A stretch of DNA of 64,000 nucleotides. Source: Circinella umbellata. Its lineage: Eukaryota; Mucoromycota; Mucoromycetes; Mucorales; Lichtheimiaceae. Where the stretch lies: NCBI GenBank assembly GCA_025093555.1, contig JAIWNF010000061.1, positions 62,001-126,000 of the forward strand. The letters run 5' to 3'. Shown piece by piece: positions 25,065 through 35,668 of the stretch. The notes beneath the pieces are model-generated. The model did not search any database. It saw nothing but the letters and a program-made list of their open reading frames with translations, and had not been told where the DNA came from. A program made the translations under genes and the position numbers. Each line of letters starts with the position of its first letter. Position 1 is the first letter of the stretch.

Positions 25065-25665
25065 CAACTCCTACGGCTCCTGTTATTCCTATTGCTACGG
25101 GTACTGATCTTTTGAAATTAGCACCATAATGGATCAAAGAAGATCCTTGACCGGAAATGTTGATCACTGTAGGTGTTGAAGATGATACTTGCTTTTCTTG
25201 ACCACCGGTGTTGATGTCCTCATTTGCATCACTATGCAGCTTTTATAAATTCCCTTAATACAATTTACTCAATAATTCTCTTTTCTTTTATACATGTAGA
25301 ATGATTTTCCTTTGATAAAATGGTTTTAATGTGTGTTTTTATATTATTTGCAAGATTTTTTTCTTCGCTTCATATTTAATAGCTGGTTGCGAAAATTGTT
25401 CAATAACGCAACATTTTTAGATTTTCGACTTTGTCGTTTATTGTTATAATCGAAATAACTTTCAAAACTCCATTGTAAAAGAGGGGTGTTTTGAAAGTAT
25501 TTGTTTTGAATAAATGCTCTTTTGCTCATGACAATTCTGATTCTGTGAAGAAGAAAGGGGATTAAAAGCTGTTGGCGCAGTAAATAGTCCCTTTAATAAG
25601 ACGGCATCCAAAAAGTTAGGCCAAGCTGCAGTGCTTATATTGACTCTGCTGTCTTTCGCGTGCAT
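24796..25665 (-). pseudogene. Unknown ORF pair inside repeat copy A (broken)
   Basis: Two minus-strand frames that look like exons of one gene. The first (from ATG 25665) starts MHAKDSRVNISTAAWPNFLD and is frameshifted near 25480 relative to copy B (2-bp deletion). The second (24796-25240) reads SSSTPTVINISGQGSSLIHY then a poly-Ala stretch encoded by GCT/GCA repeats. I do not recognise the protein. Copy B has the first exon intact but a stop in the second. Confidence 0.45.
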
Positions 25666-26149
25666 TAATCATGCTGTAAATTGATCACATCGTAGATCTT
25701 AAAAAAAAACTTTAAACATGTACTTGTAATCTCTTTAATAACTCCTGGTACTTAATAATATAAGAGTTTTATAGTCATGATATTATATATGTAGATAGTT
25801 CGCATTATTTCTATTCAACCGCAAGCAAATTCTGACTATTTTTTACTTAAATCCTTTCATAAAGCATTACATCCATTATTACTGTGTCTAATATATATAA
25901 AGTTATGCCATTTTCAATGATAAAAAACATACGCTCACACCACGTAGAGACTAAGCACATCTGGTGACGAAGAGTGCATGATGTTCACTTGGACATTTCT
26001 GTAGGTTGTTATCAAGCTACAATAGCGGTTCTGACAATAAAAACAACAATCCAAACACCAAAAGTCATATAGAGAGCTGGTATAAAATGTTGAAAGAGGG
26101 TTACCTGACCAGCTTGTATCTTTAACGGACAGATGTATTTGTTTATATT

Positions 26150-26520
26150 CTTAGGCAACGTGATTTTCCAGATTCTTTAAAAAAATATCTTCGCACTGTT
26201 GCCAACTTCCAACATCGAAAGATGATCCTTACAGAAACAAAGACGATCGATATCGTAAATCAATGCACTGTAAGATATATATATATTCTATAGCATAGAA
26301 AAATAAATCATTAGCTCATATATTAGAACAGCTGCTACCAAGGTCCTTAGACAAGGAGATGGTGTTGTACGATTTGTACCATTTACTAAAAAATATTTAC
26401 CATACAATGTATCTATTGACATCCATACAGGTTATTTGCTTTCTTGCAACCTGTTTGAATTTTCAGCAAAAACGTATATGACTATCCAAGCATATGTTGT
26501 TAGTATGTGTACTAACTAAT
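26150..26520 (+). pseudogene. Coding remnants of unknown family in repeat copy A
   Basis: Two plus-strand stretches read like protein: DFPDSLKKYLRTVANFQHRK then TETKTIDIVNQCT (ending at a GTAAG-like donor, about 26273), and GDGVVRFVPFTKKYLPYNVS, IDIHTGYLLSCNLFEFSAKT (26323-26520, ending in a stop). The same frames recur in copy B at about 38162-38276 and 38754-38944. No family recognised. Upstream and downstream parts are lost. Confidence 0.35.
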
Positions 26521-26839
26521 GATTCTCGTGTTGAATCATTACTTGTATGTGTCCCAGATATGACAATCAAAGAATCTGAATGAATGTCACAGAATCTCTC
26601 GATAAAAAAGAGCTAAGGACCCGTATAATCATGTAAGGAATTCAGGTATATTGATTCCAGTAGTAATATTTACTGAGACATTATGCACGTTATCATCTTG
26701 TTGGTAGTCTAAGTATACGATTTTGTTAGTGAAATTAGAAACAACAATAAAAAGCTACAAATACACTCATCTTTTGTTCAACGTCGTTCGCCGCTCGATA
26801 TTTTCTCTACGACGTGAGACAGCCTAAACACACACGTCG

Positions 26840-29090
26840 CTCCTAATTGTCCACGCTAATGACGTCGACAAATTTTTGTTTTATTCAGAGACCATTCATT
26901 CCCAGGAATGTTTTTATATGTTCGTACACCCAATATTGATAATATCCTGTCGATAATATAAATAAGAAATGTATACCATAGCTTGATACGTATGTTCTTG
27001 GGTTTCAATGACTTTTTAATTTTTTATTATTTTGGTTGATTTAACATTGGCTATAGGTTGAGTGAACGACGTGAATGACTATATTATAGATTGACCAAAT
27101 CACCAGTAGATATTTTTTTACTAAATGTCAAAATGTCAAAATGTTTGTTGTTATAGGTGATAAATTATCAATAATGACGTTGATAATAGAAGGTCTGTGC
27201 TTTTTCGGAGTTGGCTGTGAGATACATGGTGACAGGGAGTGAATCGACAAGGACGAATTGGTATACTTCTTTAATCGTTTTGACAGTTTTTCATCTTCCC
27301 CTTTTTATATATATATTTAAAATAATTACTTTTAGAGATGTAACAACAATACCATGACACACCTTTTTTTTATGAATATATGTTTTTATTAATGGGACAA
27401 CAGTATTTTTGTTTTCTTCCATTCAACACACGGGTGTCATTTACTACTTATTTCTTTTGGCTGATTGCATTATAGATGCAACAACAACAGTCATCTTTAA
27501 ATTTCCATTTAATACAACAGCTTTGAATTAAAAAAAAAGAATACTTCCAATTGTACCAACCAAAAATAAATAAACAGTTTCTGTTACTGTTTTCGCTTCA
27601 ATAAAATCGCATACTATAAACACTTTAACTGAAGATCATTCACCTCCATTCTCCAATTAGAAAAAGCAATTTGCTGTATTATAATAACCACAGTTCATTT
27701 AAAAAGAAGTTTTTTTTTGTATTGTACTTATTGAATCCATACGTATAAAACCCTTCACCATAATAATGTCAGTTCTTTTCACTTCCTACTGAAGGTTGGT
27801 TCAAAACGGCTCTATTAAACCCCCCCCCCCGAACCGAACCATGAGGATTCCTTTTTTTTCCCTTCAACATCTGCATGAAGATATTTTTATACGAATTCTC
27901 ATTAAAAATAAATATATTTTTTTCTTTCAACATTTAACTTGTACTTTCTATTGTAAAAATATATATTACTAATTAGTGAACCGAACTTTGCTGGTATTTA
28001 TGTTTCCTTTTCGTTTGTTGTACTACTGTGAAACTTTTATTATTCTGTAATGTGCTCATATAATAATGTAAGTACGTAGTTTTCATAATCTCACAAAAAG
28101 TCAAGTTTTATTCAGGAAAAAAAGTAGTATGTATAAATACACACATTTATTACGTACTCTTCATCAATGTGGTGTTACATATAATTATCTTTTTCTACTA
28201 TTTACTAGTCATATAATAGTGACTTAGAAAGTAATTTTAAGATATTAAATAGTTGATAAAAGTCAATTCAGGAAACATATGCAAACCAAGCAGTATTGGC
28301 TCTAATACATATAAAGATCTTTAAGAACTCAAATTGCTGAAATGTGCTAAATTTCAAAATAAGTTGTTTGACCAATATATAGATTTGTTAGACTAGAAAA
28401 CCCTTAACTGAATACAATTATTCTTAAAGACTACTAATATGATACAATAAAATTAATGTATAATATAGTTTTCTTAGTGAGCAAATTACTCCCGCTAAGG
28501 TTTCAACCCCCCTGCTTGCATTGAAAGTGAAATAAATGAGAATGTGAAAATTTTATTATGTCTATGAAAATAATGAAGATGTGAAGCTAACGAATATGAA
28601 ATTAACAGGGTTCCTCTGTAATCTGATATAATTACGTCGTATCCAGCCATTTATACCACTATATATACAGTTATTATCGCTTTATAGGTTAAAAATGTTA
28701 TGAAACTTATGTTAGCAGTTCAACTTTTTATGAATATCATTCAATATTTCTTATCTTTTCTCACTATACCATTATGTACACAAGTGAGAGCTGTAGCCTA
28801 CATGGAGACAAGACAAACAAGGAAAAATGTATTATACTCTTAATGATATATATGAGTGGTTAAATAAGGAGCGGTATTGATGTTGATAACGCTGGTACTA
28901 TAACAGTCTACATGGTCTAAGAACTTGTTTGGCAACTTTTTATTTGTGGGGTGTCTGTAGCAAAACTTCCCATGGAAATAAATAAAAAAAACGATATACT
29001 TCTATGTTAATTTATTTAATTTTTTTGTTATAGTTTAACATACTTTATTAAATGTTTTTCTTTTTTTTTGACATTGTTGTATGATTTTTG
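26840..29090. other. AT-rich stretch without recognisable gene
   Basis: About 2.2 kb between repeat copy A and a decayed gene. Only short low-complexity frames, a C run near 27820 and no terminal repeats that I could pair. It may be old transposon debris. Confidence 0.4.
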
Positions 29091-30059
29091 AGGTATTATG
29101 ATGGGAAAATATTTGCTGGGTCTAGTTCAAGAATCAAAGGATGAGATTCAAGGCTTGCGACTTTTTGTACTGGCAGAACTCAAAGATATGCATTATGCAG
29201 ACTGGTTAAAGTAACAAAGAAAAACTCCAATGCCCAATTAGTTGCTTTTTATTGGCTGGATGATCCCAAAGCATAATTTAGTTTACCCCGATTTTGCAGT
29301 AGTAAGAACTTTATAAAAGAACTCTTTAATGCAATGATCATAGCAAGTGATTATATATGAGAAAATTATGGACCTTCATTTTCTTTAATTGATTTATATG
29401 AAAAACTTGGTGTTCAGTTTGAAAACAAAAAGAAAGTTCAAGACGAAATTGCGGATGCGATACACGAAATTTTATATACTGAAGACAAACATTCGGCTTT
29501 GGCAATATGGTGCAAACAATTTGCCAAAGGTACCTTCACGGTAAGCTTATTATATAGGATTTCCAAAAAGTAGAATCAAAATCAATGTTGCTCTAAAGTA
29601 GATACATAAAATGAGTGTACAATCTGTATCATAATGTTTTAATGTTTGCGACATCCATTTTGACATTACTTATTGGAATCCTGTATACATTTATCCAATA
29701 ATATATTGTTCGTGACCAATAATATATTTATGTTCAATACTTTACACATCAAAAAAAATGTGTTGTGGATCTCGGTGGATTGCAGGTAAATCCCCGTTCA
29801 GTGGATTGACGGTAGATATGACCATTTACCTGCACGGCACGATACGGAGATTTACGTAGATTTACGGAGAAGTACGTTAGAGTACGGAAGAAAACCGAGA
29901 ACCACCAGAGTTAAAATAACAGCCATAATCATTACAGAGACTCCAATTTCCCATTCAACTATTTTTTTAGAATTCAAGATCATCGAATACATAAGCGATA
30001 GATAGATAAATGATGACATACAGTACTTTATTTATAGAAATACACGATATTTTAAACTT

Positions 30060-30340
30060 AATGATGGTTAAGATGTAAACTCGAATAATGATACGATATA
30101 GAATTGAATATAAAAATGAATGATACTACAATATAAAATTGAATAATAATAATAAGACGATATAAAAAAATTGAATAATATGATATATAAGCTTGAGAAA
30201 TAATAATAGCAAGATGATGTAAACTTGATGAATAAATGGATATAAAGTTGAGGAATAATAATAACACGATGTAGACTTGAGTAATTATAATTCGATATAA
30301 ACTTAATGGATAATAATCTGATGTAAACAACTTAATAATG
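30060..30340. repeat. Degenerate tandem repeat, unit about 30-35 bp
   Basis: Successive variants of an A-rich phrase containing GATGTAAACTTGA or GATATAAAATTGAATAATAA, about eight units, inside the smaller CACTA-like element. The period is irregular. Confidence 0.5.
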
Positions 30341-30579
30341 ATAATATATAAAAAATGGTTTAGCTTGTGATCTGTAGTTTTTTGTTATAGGGAAAAAATG
30401 GGAGTTAGAGTTCTGATTTCGATCGTTTACTCCTCAATGACATTTATGACAAATGATTTGTTACCTTTTATGACCTGTTAAACTACCATCATCATTGTCA
30501 CGTTCTACTTGTAATATACTATGAAAGTTATCAGTATCTATGAATACATCTATGTAAAATAAAAATGAAATGTATATAT

Positions 30580-31506
30580 TTATATATACCTTGTAACTTG
30601 TTCTTCAATACGCTGTAAGTTATCTGCTTCTGCTGTTGTTGCTACTGCTACTGTTGCTGATGTTGTTGTTGTTGTTACTCCTCCTGATGATCTTGCTCTT
30701 GCTACTTCTTCTACTTCTAATTGTTCAAATGCTTCCTTGAAATGACTATCACGGTTATTCCAACCTTCCGCCAACATATGTTCAGCCGCCCAATGTTCTT
30801 CACAAAGCTTTAAATCGATGGGCATACGGTTCCAGACTGCTTCTGTAAACGCCTCGATGGCAACTTTTCTATCCGTTTCATGGATGCTTGTCCATGTCAT
30901 ATTTGTTGTTATATCGAAGAAAGGGTCTTGGGTTTGTTTACGGATTAAGGTATCACGGGCCAAGTTATCTAATGCTACTCTTCGCTCCACTTTCATGGTG
31001 TTGTATATAGCATCTGCTTTATCATTATCAATGCTTTGGTAATTTCCTCGTTTGATTACAAGATCGATTATATGTTCTTTTGTCGATCTGATTCGGACAG
31101 AGATACGCTTTCCCTTTGAAACTTTATGTTTCCTTGGCGCAGGAATCACATTGAGAATAAAATCTTGTCTATCAGTACTTGTACTGGTGTACGAAGACAC
31201 CATAGAACCTTGTCTTGTGAGGGTTGCTGGATATACTAGGCCTGACATCATGGATGAGTTTGATCTTGTTTCAGTGGATGATCCTACAGCAATCAAATTT
31301 GTTTCATCTTTTAAGTCCCTAATAGCATTTAATACAACGTCAATATTGTTCTTCATTTCTTCATTATTCTTCTTGATCAAATTACTCAATTCCCTTTGTG
31401 TTTCGAACAATTGAGTTTGATTGGCAGCAAGGTCGATTATTTGTCGTTTTAATTCTTGTAGATCTTGGGTAGCCGTGTTTTTGGTTGTAGAAGATCTTGG
31501 TGGCAT
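30580..31506 (-). CDS. CACTA accessory protein (coiled coil plus HWA domain)
   Basis: Continuous 308-residue frame inside the smaller CACTA-like element. The N-terminus is a coiled coil (LQELKRQIIDLAANQTQLFE, then TQRELSNLIKKNNEEMKNNI). A Ser/Thr-rich linker and the basic stretch PAPRKHKVSKGKRISVRIRS follow. The C-terminal domain reads DKADAIYNTMKVERRVALDN, TWTSIHETDRKVAIEAFTEA, then IDLKLCEEHWAAEHMLAEGW. It matches the 47747 gene of the large element, which has TWKTVKPYYY and VPLKACENHWGSHMALAKKW. Conserved order and motif (PLK-C-E-HW--HM-LA--W) suggest a shared accessory role, perhaps DNA binding at the ends like plant TnpA. The frame ends in a Thr/Ala-rich tail. A C-terminal intron near 30590 is possible. 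Confidence 0.6.
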   Translation of the reverse strand: MPPRSSTTKNTATQDLQELKRQIIDLAANQTQLFETQRELSNLIKKNNEEMKNNIDVVLNAIRDLKDETNLIAVGSSTETRSNSSMMSGLVYPATLTRQGSMVSSYTSTSTDRQDFILNVIPAPRKHKVSKGKRISVRIRSTKEHIIDLVIKRGNYQSIDNDKADAIYNTMKVERRVALDNLARDTLIRKQTQDPFFDITTNMTWTSIHETDRKVAIEAFTEAVWNRMPIDLKLCEEHWAAEHMLAEGWNNRDSHFKEAFEQLEVEEVARARSSGGVTTTTTSATVAVATTAEADNLQRIEEQVTRYI

Positions 31507-31534
31507 GACTATAAATTAAAATGAAAATGAATAC

Positions 31535-31705
31535 AAGTTGTGTTGCTAAGAATACAAAGAATTTAAACAAAGTAAAATGAAAATGAACAATAAGTGTTGC
31601 TAAGAATACAAAGAATTTAAACAAAGTAAAATGAAAATGAACAATAAGTGTTGCTAAGAATACAAAGAATTTAAACAAAGTAAAATGAAAGTGTTGTTAA
31701 GGAAT
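31535..31705. repeat. 54-bp tandem repeat, about 3 copies
   Basis: Unit starts GTTGCTAAGAATACAAAGAA and contains AACAAAGTAAAATGAAAATG. The copies are almost identical. It lies just upstream (5' side, minus strand) of the accessory gene, where its promoter should be. Confidence 0.85.
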
Positions 31706-31867
31706 ACTGAAAAGAAAGTGTTGCTTAAGAAGAAACAAATTTTTTTAATGAAGTAAACAAAAGGACTGTTGTTTTCTCTTGTATTTTATTTACATCAGGA
31801 TTATATCTAATAATTATAGTGTTAGTTTCTGTTTGCCCCTGTCTAATTGTCATCTCGGTTTTCTTCT

Positions 31868-31966
31868 GTGTTTCTAGGTTTTCTTCCGTGTTTCTCGGTT
31901 TTCATCCGTGTTTCTCGGTTTTCATCCGTGTTTCTCGGTTTTCATCCGTGTTTCTCGGTTTTTGCC
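31868..31966. repeat. 20-bp tandem repeat, about 5 copies
   Basis: Unit GTTTCTCGGTTTTCATCCGT, nearly perfect, in the right subterminal region of the small CACTA-like element. It contains CTCGGT, also seen inverted (ACCGAG) nearby and at the left end. Subterminal repeats of this kind are transposase or accessory-protein binding sites in known CACTA elements. Confidence 0.8.
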
Positions 31967-32344
31967 ACCGAGAAAAACCACATATAACGGAGATCTACAA
32001 ACCACCGAGATTTACCAGGATCTACCTCAAATTTCGTGGTTTTTAATGGTTTTGGTCCGTATTCCTCTGTAGATCCTGGTGTGAACTGAGTTTTACGGAG
32101 AAATACTGTAATTTCACCACAATTTTTTTTTGATGTGTTATTATTAATTATATAGGTGTTCGATTGTCAATCTGTAAAAGATTTTTGGAGCTTTAAAAAT
32201 TTGCAGGACATTAACAGGAACACTGTACAGGATATTGCCAAAAAACAGCTAGAAGAATAAACTTTAATTATAGTTTAAATTTTATATTGTAAATAGTTCT
32301 ACTATTTTACATATAAATATTAAACATAAAAATTTATTTTATAT

Positions 32345-33705
32345 TTTAATGCCAAGAAAAATTAAATTTTCGTCAAAAATTTATATTTTTCATCTTTTCG
32401 TTTTTATAAAAATTTCAAAATTTATGAAATTTTGGATATTTTGGATATTTTGGATTTTATGGAATTTATGATTTTTATGAAATCATAAATTAATGTATAT
32501 TGTCAGTTAGGCAATACAAATCCTTTGTATTATGCCTAACATATATGATTAATTTATATATATATTAAAAACTAATAAAATCGAAGATTTTCTTGTTTTT
32601 AGAATCTTTATTAAAGATTCAGATAGCGTAGCTATCAAAAAGTATAAAAATTATCAAAAAATATTATATATAAGAATTTTAATTTTTAACTTTTTAGTTA
32701 AAATTTATTTTTAAGAACTTATTTTAATCATATGATATAATTGATTACGTAATCAATTATAATTATCATATAAAAACTTAAAATAAATAAAAAATATAAT
32801 TCTTGAAGTTCTATGAACTTTGGAAATATTAAATATATATAAAATAAATTAGACCTAATGCTAATTTATTTTGTTTGTGTAACAAACCTATATATATATT
32901 TTTATTTCTGAAAAAAAACAAGAAAATCATTGATTTTATTTGTTTTTAATACATATAAGTAGAAACAAGAACATGTTAGTGTTGTGATATTTGGTTATTT
33001 TAATAAAAGTAGGAAATAAAAACAGACAAGGTATAAATCCTTTGAGACTTTGTTATATATCTTTAATAATAATTTAGAAACTAGAATAAAGTTATTTCTT
33101 TAAAATAATATTTACAACCCGTATTTATATGATTTCTATTCTATGAGTTATGGGGCTTAGTTAATAGAATGATGTGGGTGATTGATAGTAAAGTCGGGTA
33201 CTTGATATTAGTCATTAATATTGAGAAGGTTACTATAGCTACTGTTCTGAAGTATATTGGGCTTAGCCATGATACTCTCTTTTATTCTTTAATTTAAGTT
33301 GACGAGGCGCAGGAGATCGTTATGCGATTTTACTCAGTTTCCTTTTTAGAATTGAGTTCTGTTCACGTCTGTATTTTAAATATTTTGAATATGATTTCTT
33401 ATTTCATCTGGGATAAAGAGATAATGTTCTTATAATACAACAAGTGTTGTTGTTATTCTTGTTCTTGAAGTGGTGGTGGTAAAAAAGAAAACAATTTGTT
33501 TTATTTTTCTTAATATTAATCTTTCATTGAAAAATATAAATTTTTGATGAAAATTTAATTTTTAAAATATTTTGTTTCATTGAAAAGAAAATCAAAAAAA
33601 TTAATAAATTTTTATGTTTTCTTTATATATATTAATCTTTCATTAAAAAATAAATTTTTGATGAAAATTTAATTTTTCTTAAATAATATTAATAATTTAG
33701 AATAA
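32345..33705. repeat. Hairpin-dense AT-rich segment bounded by inverted repeats
   Basis: Many short perfect stem-loops. Examples are 32465-32489 (10-bp stem), 32506-32540 (15-bp stem with a 2-nt bulge), 32602-32620 directly followed by 32622-32636 (GATAGC-GTA-GCTATC), the 18-bp palindrome at 32740-32757, 32806-32820 and 32873-32887 (GTTTGT-GTA-ACAAAC). The left boundary sequence (32354-32393) recurs inverted at about 33641-33680, and a further copy lies at about 33523-33560. Adjacent double hairpins with 3-nt loops recall the mobile hairpin elements of fungal mitochondrial DNA. Nuclear mitochondrial insert or mobile element: unresolved. No protein gene seen. Confidence 0.5.
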
Positions 33706-33795
33706 ATATTAAATGATAGTTGATGTTCCATCAACCATAAAGTATTATATTCTATAATTAATATTTATACTTCCTAATCAAAGTGAGGAAATGTT

Positions 33796-35668
33796 GTTGT
33801 GAAGTTGTAGAAAACGAAATCAATGAAAAACAAAAAAATATTGATATGGTAAGTAGTAAAACATTACTTTATCACTGGTTGAAAAAAGTATGTAAAAGCT
33901 AACTGATTGTATAGGAGCTTAATGAAATCGATGGCGATGATGATGACGAGCTTTCCCATGGTACTATTATCAAGCATACTGCGCTTGATACTTACAACAA
34001 AAACCTTTTCGACCTCGATCAAGCAGAACAAAATCTCATATAGTAAGTTGTATTTCTACTTTTTGTCCAACACTTCAATTAAATTCAAGGATGTTGTACT
34101 TAGACTGTTCATAAGCCTTGGGATGAATAGCATTTTAGATTTGTCAAATAGAAACATCGGAAAAGATAGTTGTCAAAAGCATCTTTTTACAAGCAGCTAG
34201 TGGGACGCAATAGTGGAGGAAAACATCTCAAAGGATAACTGGGTGATATTAACGAAAAAAACGTCAAATAATATTAGGAAAATAAAAGAGGTAAATAAGA
34301 TGTGAGTCAAGGCGAATAGAGTGTTGGCGAGAATTTTTATTAGCATCATGATGTATATCCAGAAAGGCATAACTTGAAATTTTCGCCTAAAAAGAGCTGG
34401 GACTGAAAAAAAATTAGTAAGGCCAACTTTTTTTTTCTTATTTTTTTCTTTTATACTGAATAATCTGCTAACTCCAAAAATAAAACTATTTCTTCTCTGA
34501 ATCGCACATAAAGTTTTTCTACTGTACCTTTAATCTATATTCTCATTTATTTATTCATACATTTATATAAAAGGATGACAAAGAAAAAAAAAAGGAAAAA
34601 AAAAAGCTGGCCTTACTAATTTTTTTTCAGTCCCAGCTCTTTTTAGGCGAAAATTTCAAGTTATGCTCCAGAAAGCCTTAGTAGACATAGAAGCTGCGCG
34701 AGATTTGGCTTTTGAGTATGTAACACAAGTCTAAGGGTCTCAAGAAAAAGAGACTTATAAAATATATGCATATTTGTAAGTATGAACTGGACCACCTCAA
34801 GCGCATGAAAATTTATTAGTTCCGGAACACGCATTTAACATATCTATTCTTTTCTCTTCATAGCTTATCCTTTTGGTGCGATAATAATAATATATTACAA
34901 GATTGCAGCGCTTATACTAAATACGACCATATTATCAAAGTATGGGGATACGTGTTTGAATCCCTATTCAAAAACTCTACTGTAAAATTGAAATGGTACG
35001 CTGGAATATCGTCATGTTTTCACATATATGGGGCTCATAATAAGATGATTAACCGACAATGAATACATTTATAGGGGCGAATCTGTGCCTCCTCACATAA
35101 TGATTGCGAAAATGAAATCACGAAGCGCAATGGCCAAAGTAATCAGTTATAAGGTGGATTTGCGAGGATATGTTACCGTCGACAAGAAAACCTTTGATGT
35201 ATTGAATGTTGAGTTTGTGAAACTGACTGTACCTATTAGCAAGTACCTTCATGACCACTCAAAATTATTATGTGAATCGAAGGTGATTCTGGATGCAATC
35301 TATAATATAGGCGAGTTGTCGAGTACAGAAAAAAAAAGCTTAAAATATATTCAATGCAATTCAAAGGTAAACACGTTATTCTTTTTATCAGTTTGATGAT
35401 TGTCTTTTATTGTTTGACCAATTGTTGCTATTTGTAGGATGGAAAGGGGAAATTATAGAAATCGATCTTGCTAAATCTGGGTTATATATCACAAATCATA
35501 AAGGATCCTTGCAAATACTGTATGGACTGAGCAGATTAGATAGTTTAGAAACGTGGATTGAAAGAGTTCTTACTGTGAAAGTAAGTGTTATTTTATTTCA
35601 ATGAGGATGTATACTATATACTACATCCTTTATTAACAACAAAATTATATTACAGAGAAACGCGGAAT
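33796..35668 (+). pseudogene. Decayed multi-exon gene interrupted by a MITE
   Basis: Plus-strand exon-like pieces: VVENEINEKQKNIDM (donor at 33849), ELNEIDGDDDDELSHGTIIK and DTYNKNLFDLDQAEQN, then MYIQKALVDIEAARDLAFEY read across the MITE insertion site, YTKYDHIIKVWGYVFESLFK, and GESVPPHIMIAKMKSRSAMA with KVISYKVDLRGYVTVDKKTF, DVLNVEFVKL, HDHSKLLCESKVILDAI. The next exon, WKGEIIEIDLAKSGLYI, is out of frame at its junction. The K-x-DLR...EF-K...D-KLL-E-K spacing recalls a hypothetical family common in Mucoromycota genomes and is loosely PD-(D/E)XK nuclease-like. That assignment is inference from memory of the family. Confidence 0.5.
34367..34666. mobile_element. Mutator-type MITE, 300 bp, with 9-bp target duplication
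   Basis: Terminal inverted repeats of about 60 bp, nearly perfect (one mismatch near position 60), begin GCATAACTTGAAATTTTCGC at the left and end with its complement. The 9-bp direct duplication TCCAGAAAG flanks it at 34358-34366 and 34667-34675. Long TIRs and a 9-bp duplication are the Mutator signature. The internal 180 bp are AT-rich and non-coding. A dead MULE transposase of unknown relation lies at 23.5 kb. Confidence 0.92.

Larger units (their letters stand above)
24703..26839. repeat. Segmental repeat, copy A (2.1 kb)
   Basis: Nearly identical to 36720-39262. Shared landmarks include ACGACTAGGTTTCACC at the left and GACAGCCTAAAC at the right. Differences are scattered substitutions, small indels, a longer GCT triplet run in this copy (about 25037-25062), and a 415-bp insertion present only in copy B. 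No clear terminal inverted repeats or target duplication seen. Probably a dispersed repeat family or a segmental duplication. Confidence 0.85.
29745..32137. mobile_element. Non-autonomous CACTA-like DNA transposon (2.4 kb)
   Basis: Termini are inverted: CACATCAAAAAAAA at the left and its complement at the right (32124-32137), flanked by a 3-bp direct duplication TTA (29742-29744 and 32138-32140). Subterminal regions carry repeated motifs such as GGAGATTTACG on the left and CTCGGTTTTCATCCGTGTTT on the right. CAC...GTG ends, a 3-bp target duplication and subterminal repeats are CACTA hallmarks. It holds an accessory gene (30580-31506) similar to one in the 8.9-kb element but no transposase, so it would need one in trans. 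Confidence 0.75.
29091..32269 (+). pseudogene. Degraded gene split by a CACTA-like insertion
   Basis: Left part 29091-29541 holds MMGKYLLGLVQESKDEIQGL, a stop after YADWLK, then VTKKNSNAQLVAFYWLDDPK in another frame, and LIDLYEKLGVQFENKKKVQD, HSALAIWCKQFAKGTFT ending at a GTAAGC donor. The right part (about 32155-32269), beyond the inserted element, reads VFDCQSVKDFWSFKNLQDIN, then TVQDIAKKQLEE and a stop, preceded by an acceptor-like TATATAG. The element at 29745-32137 therefore lies in what was an intron. Several internal stops show the gene was dead or died later. Family not recognised. Confidence 0.5.
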
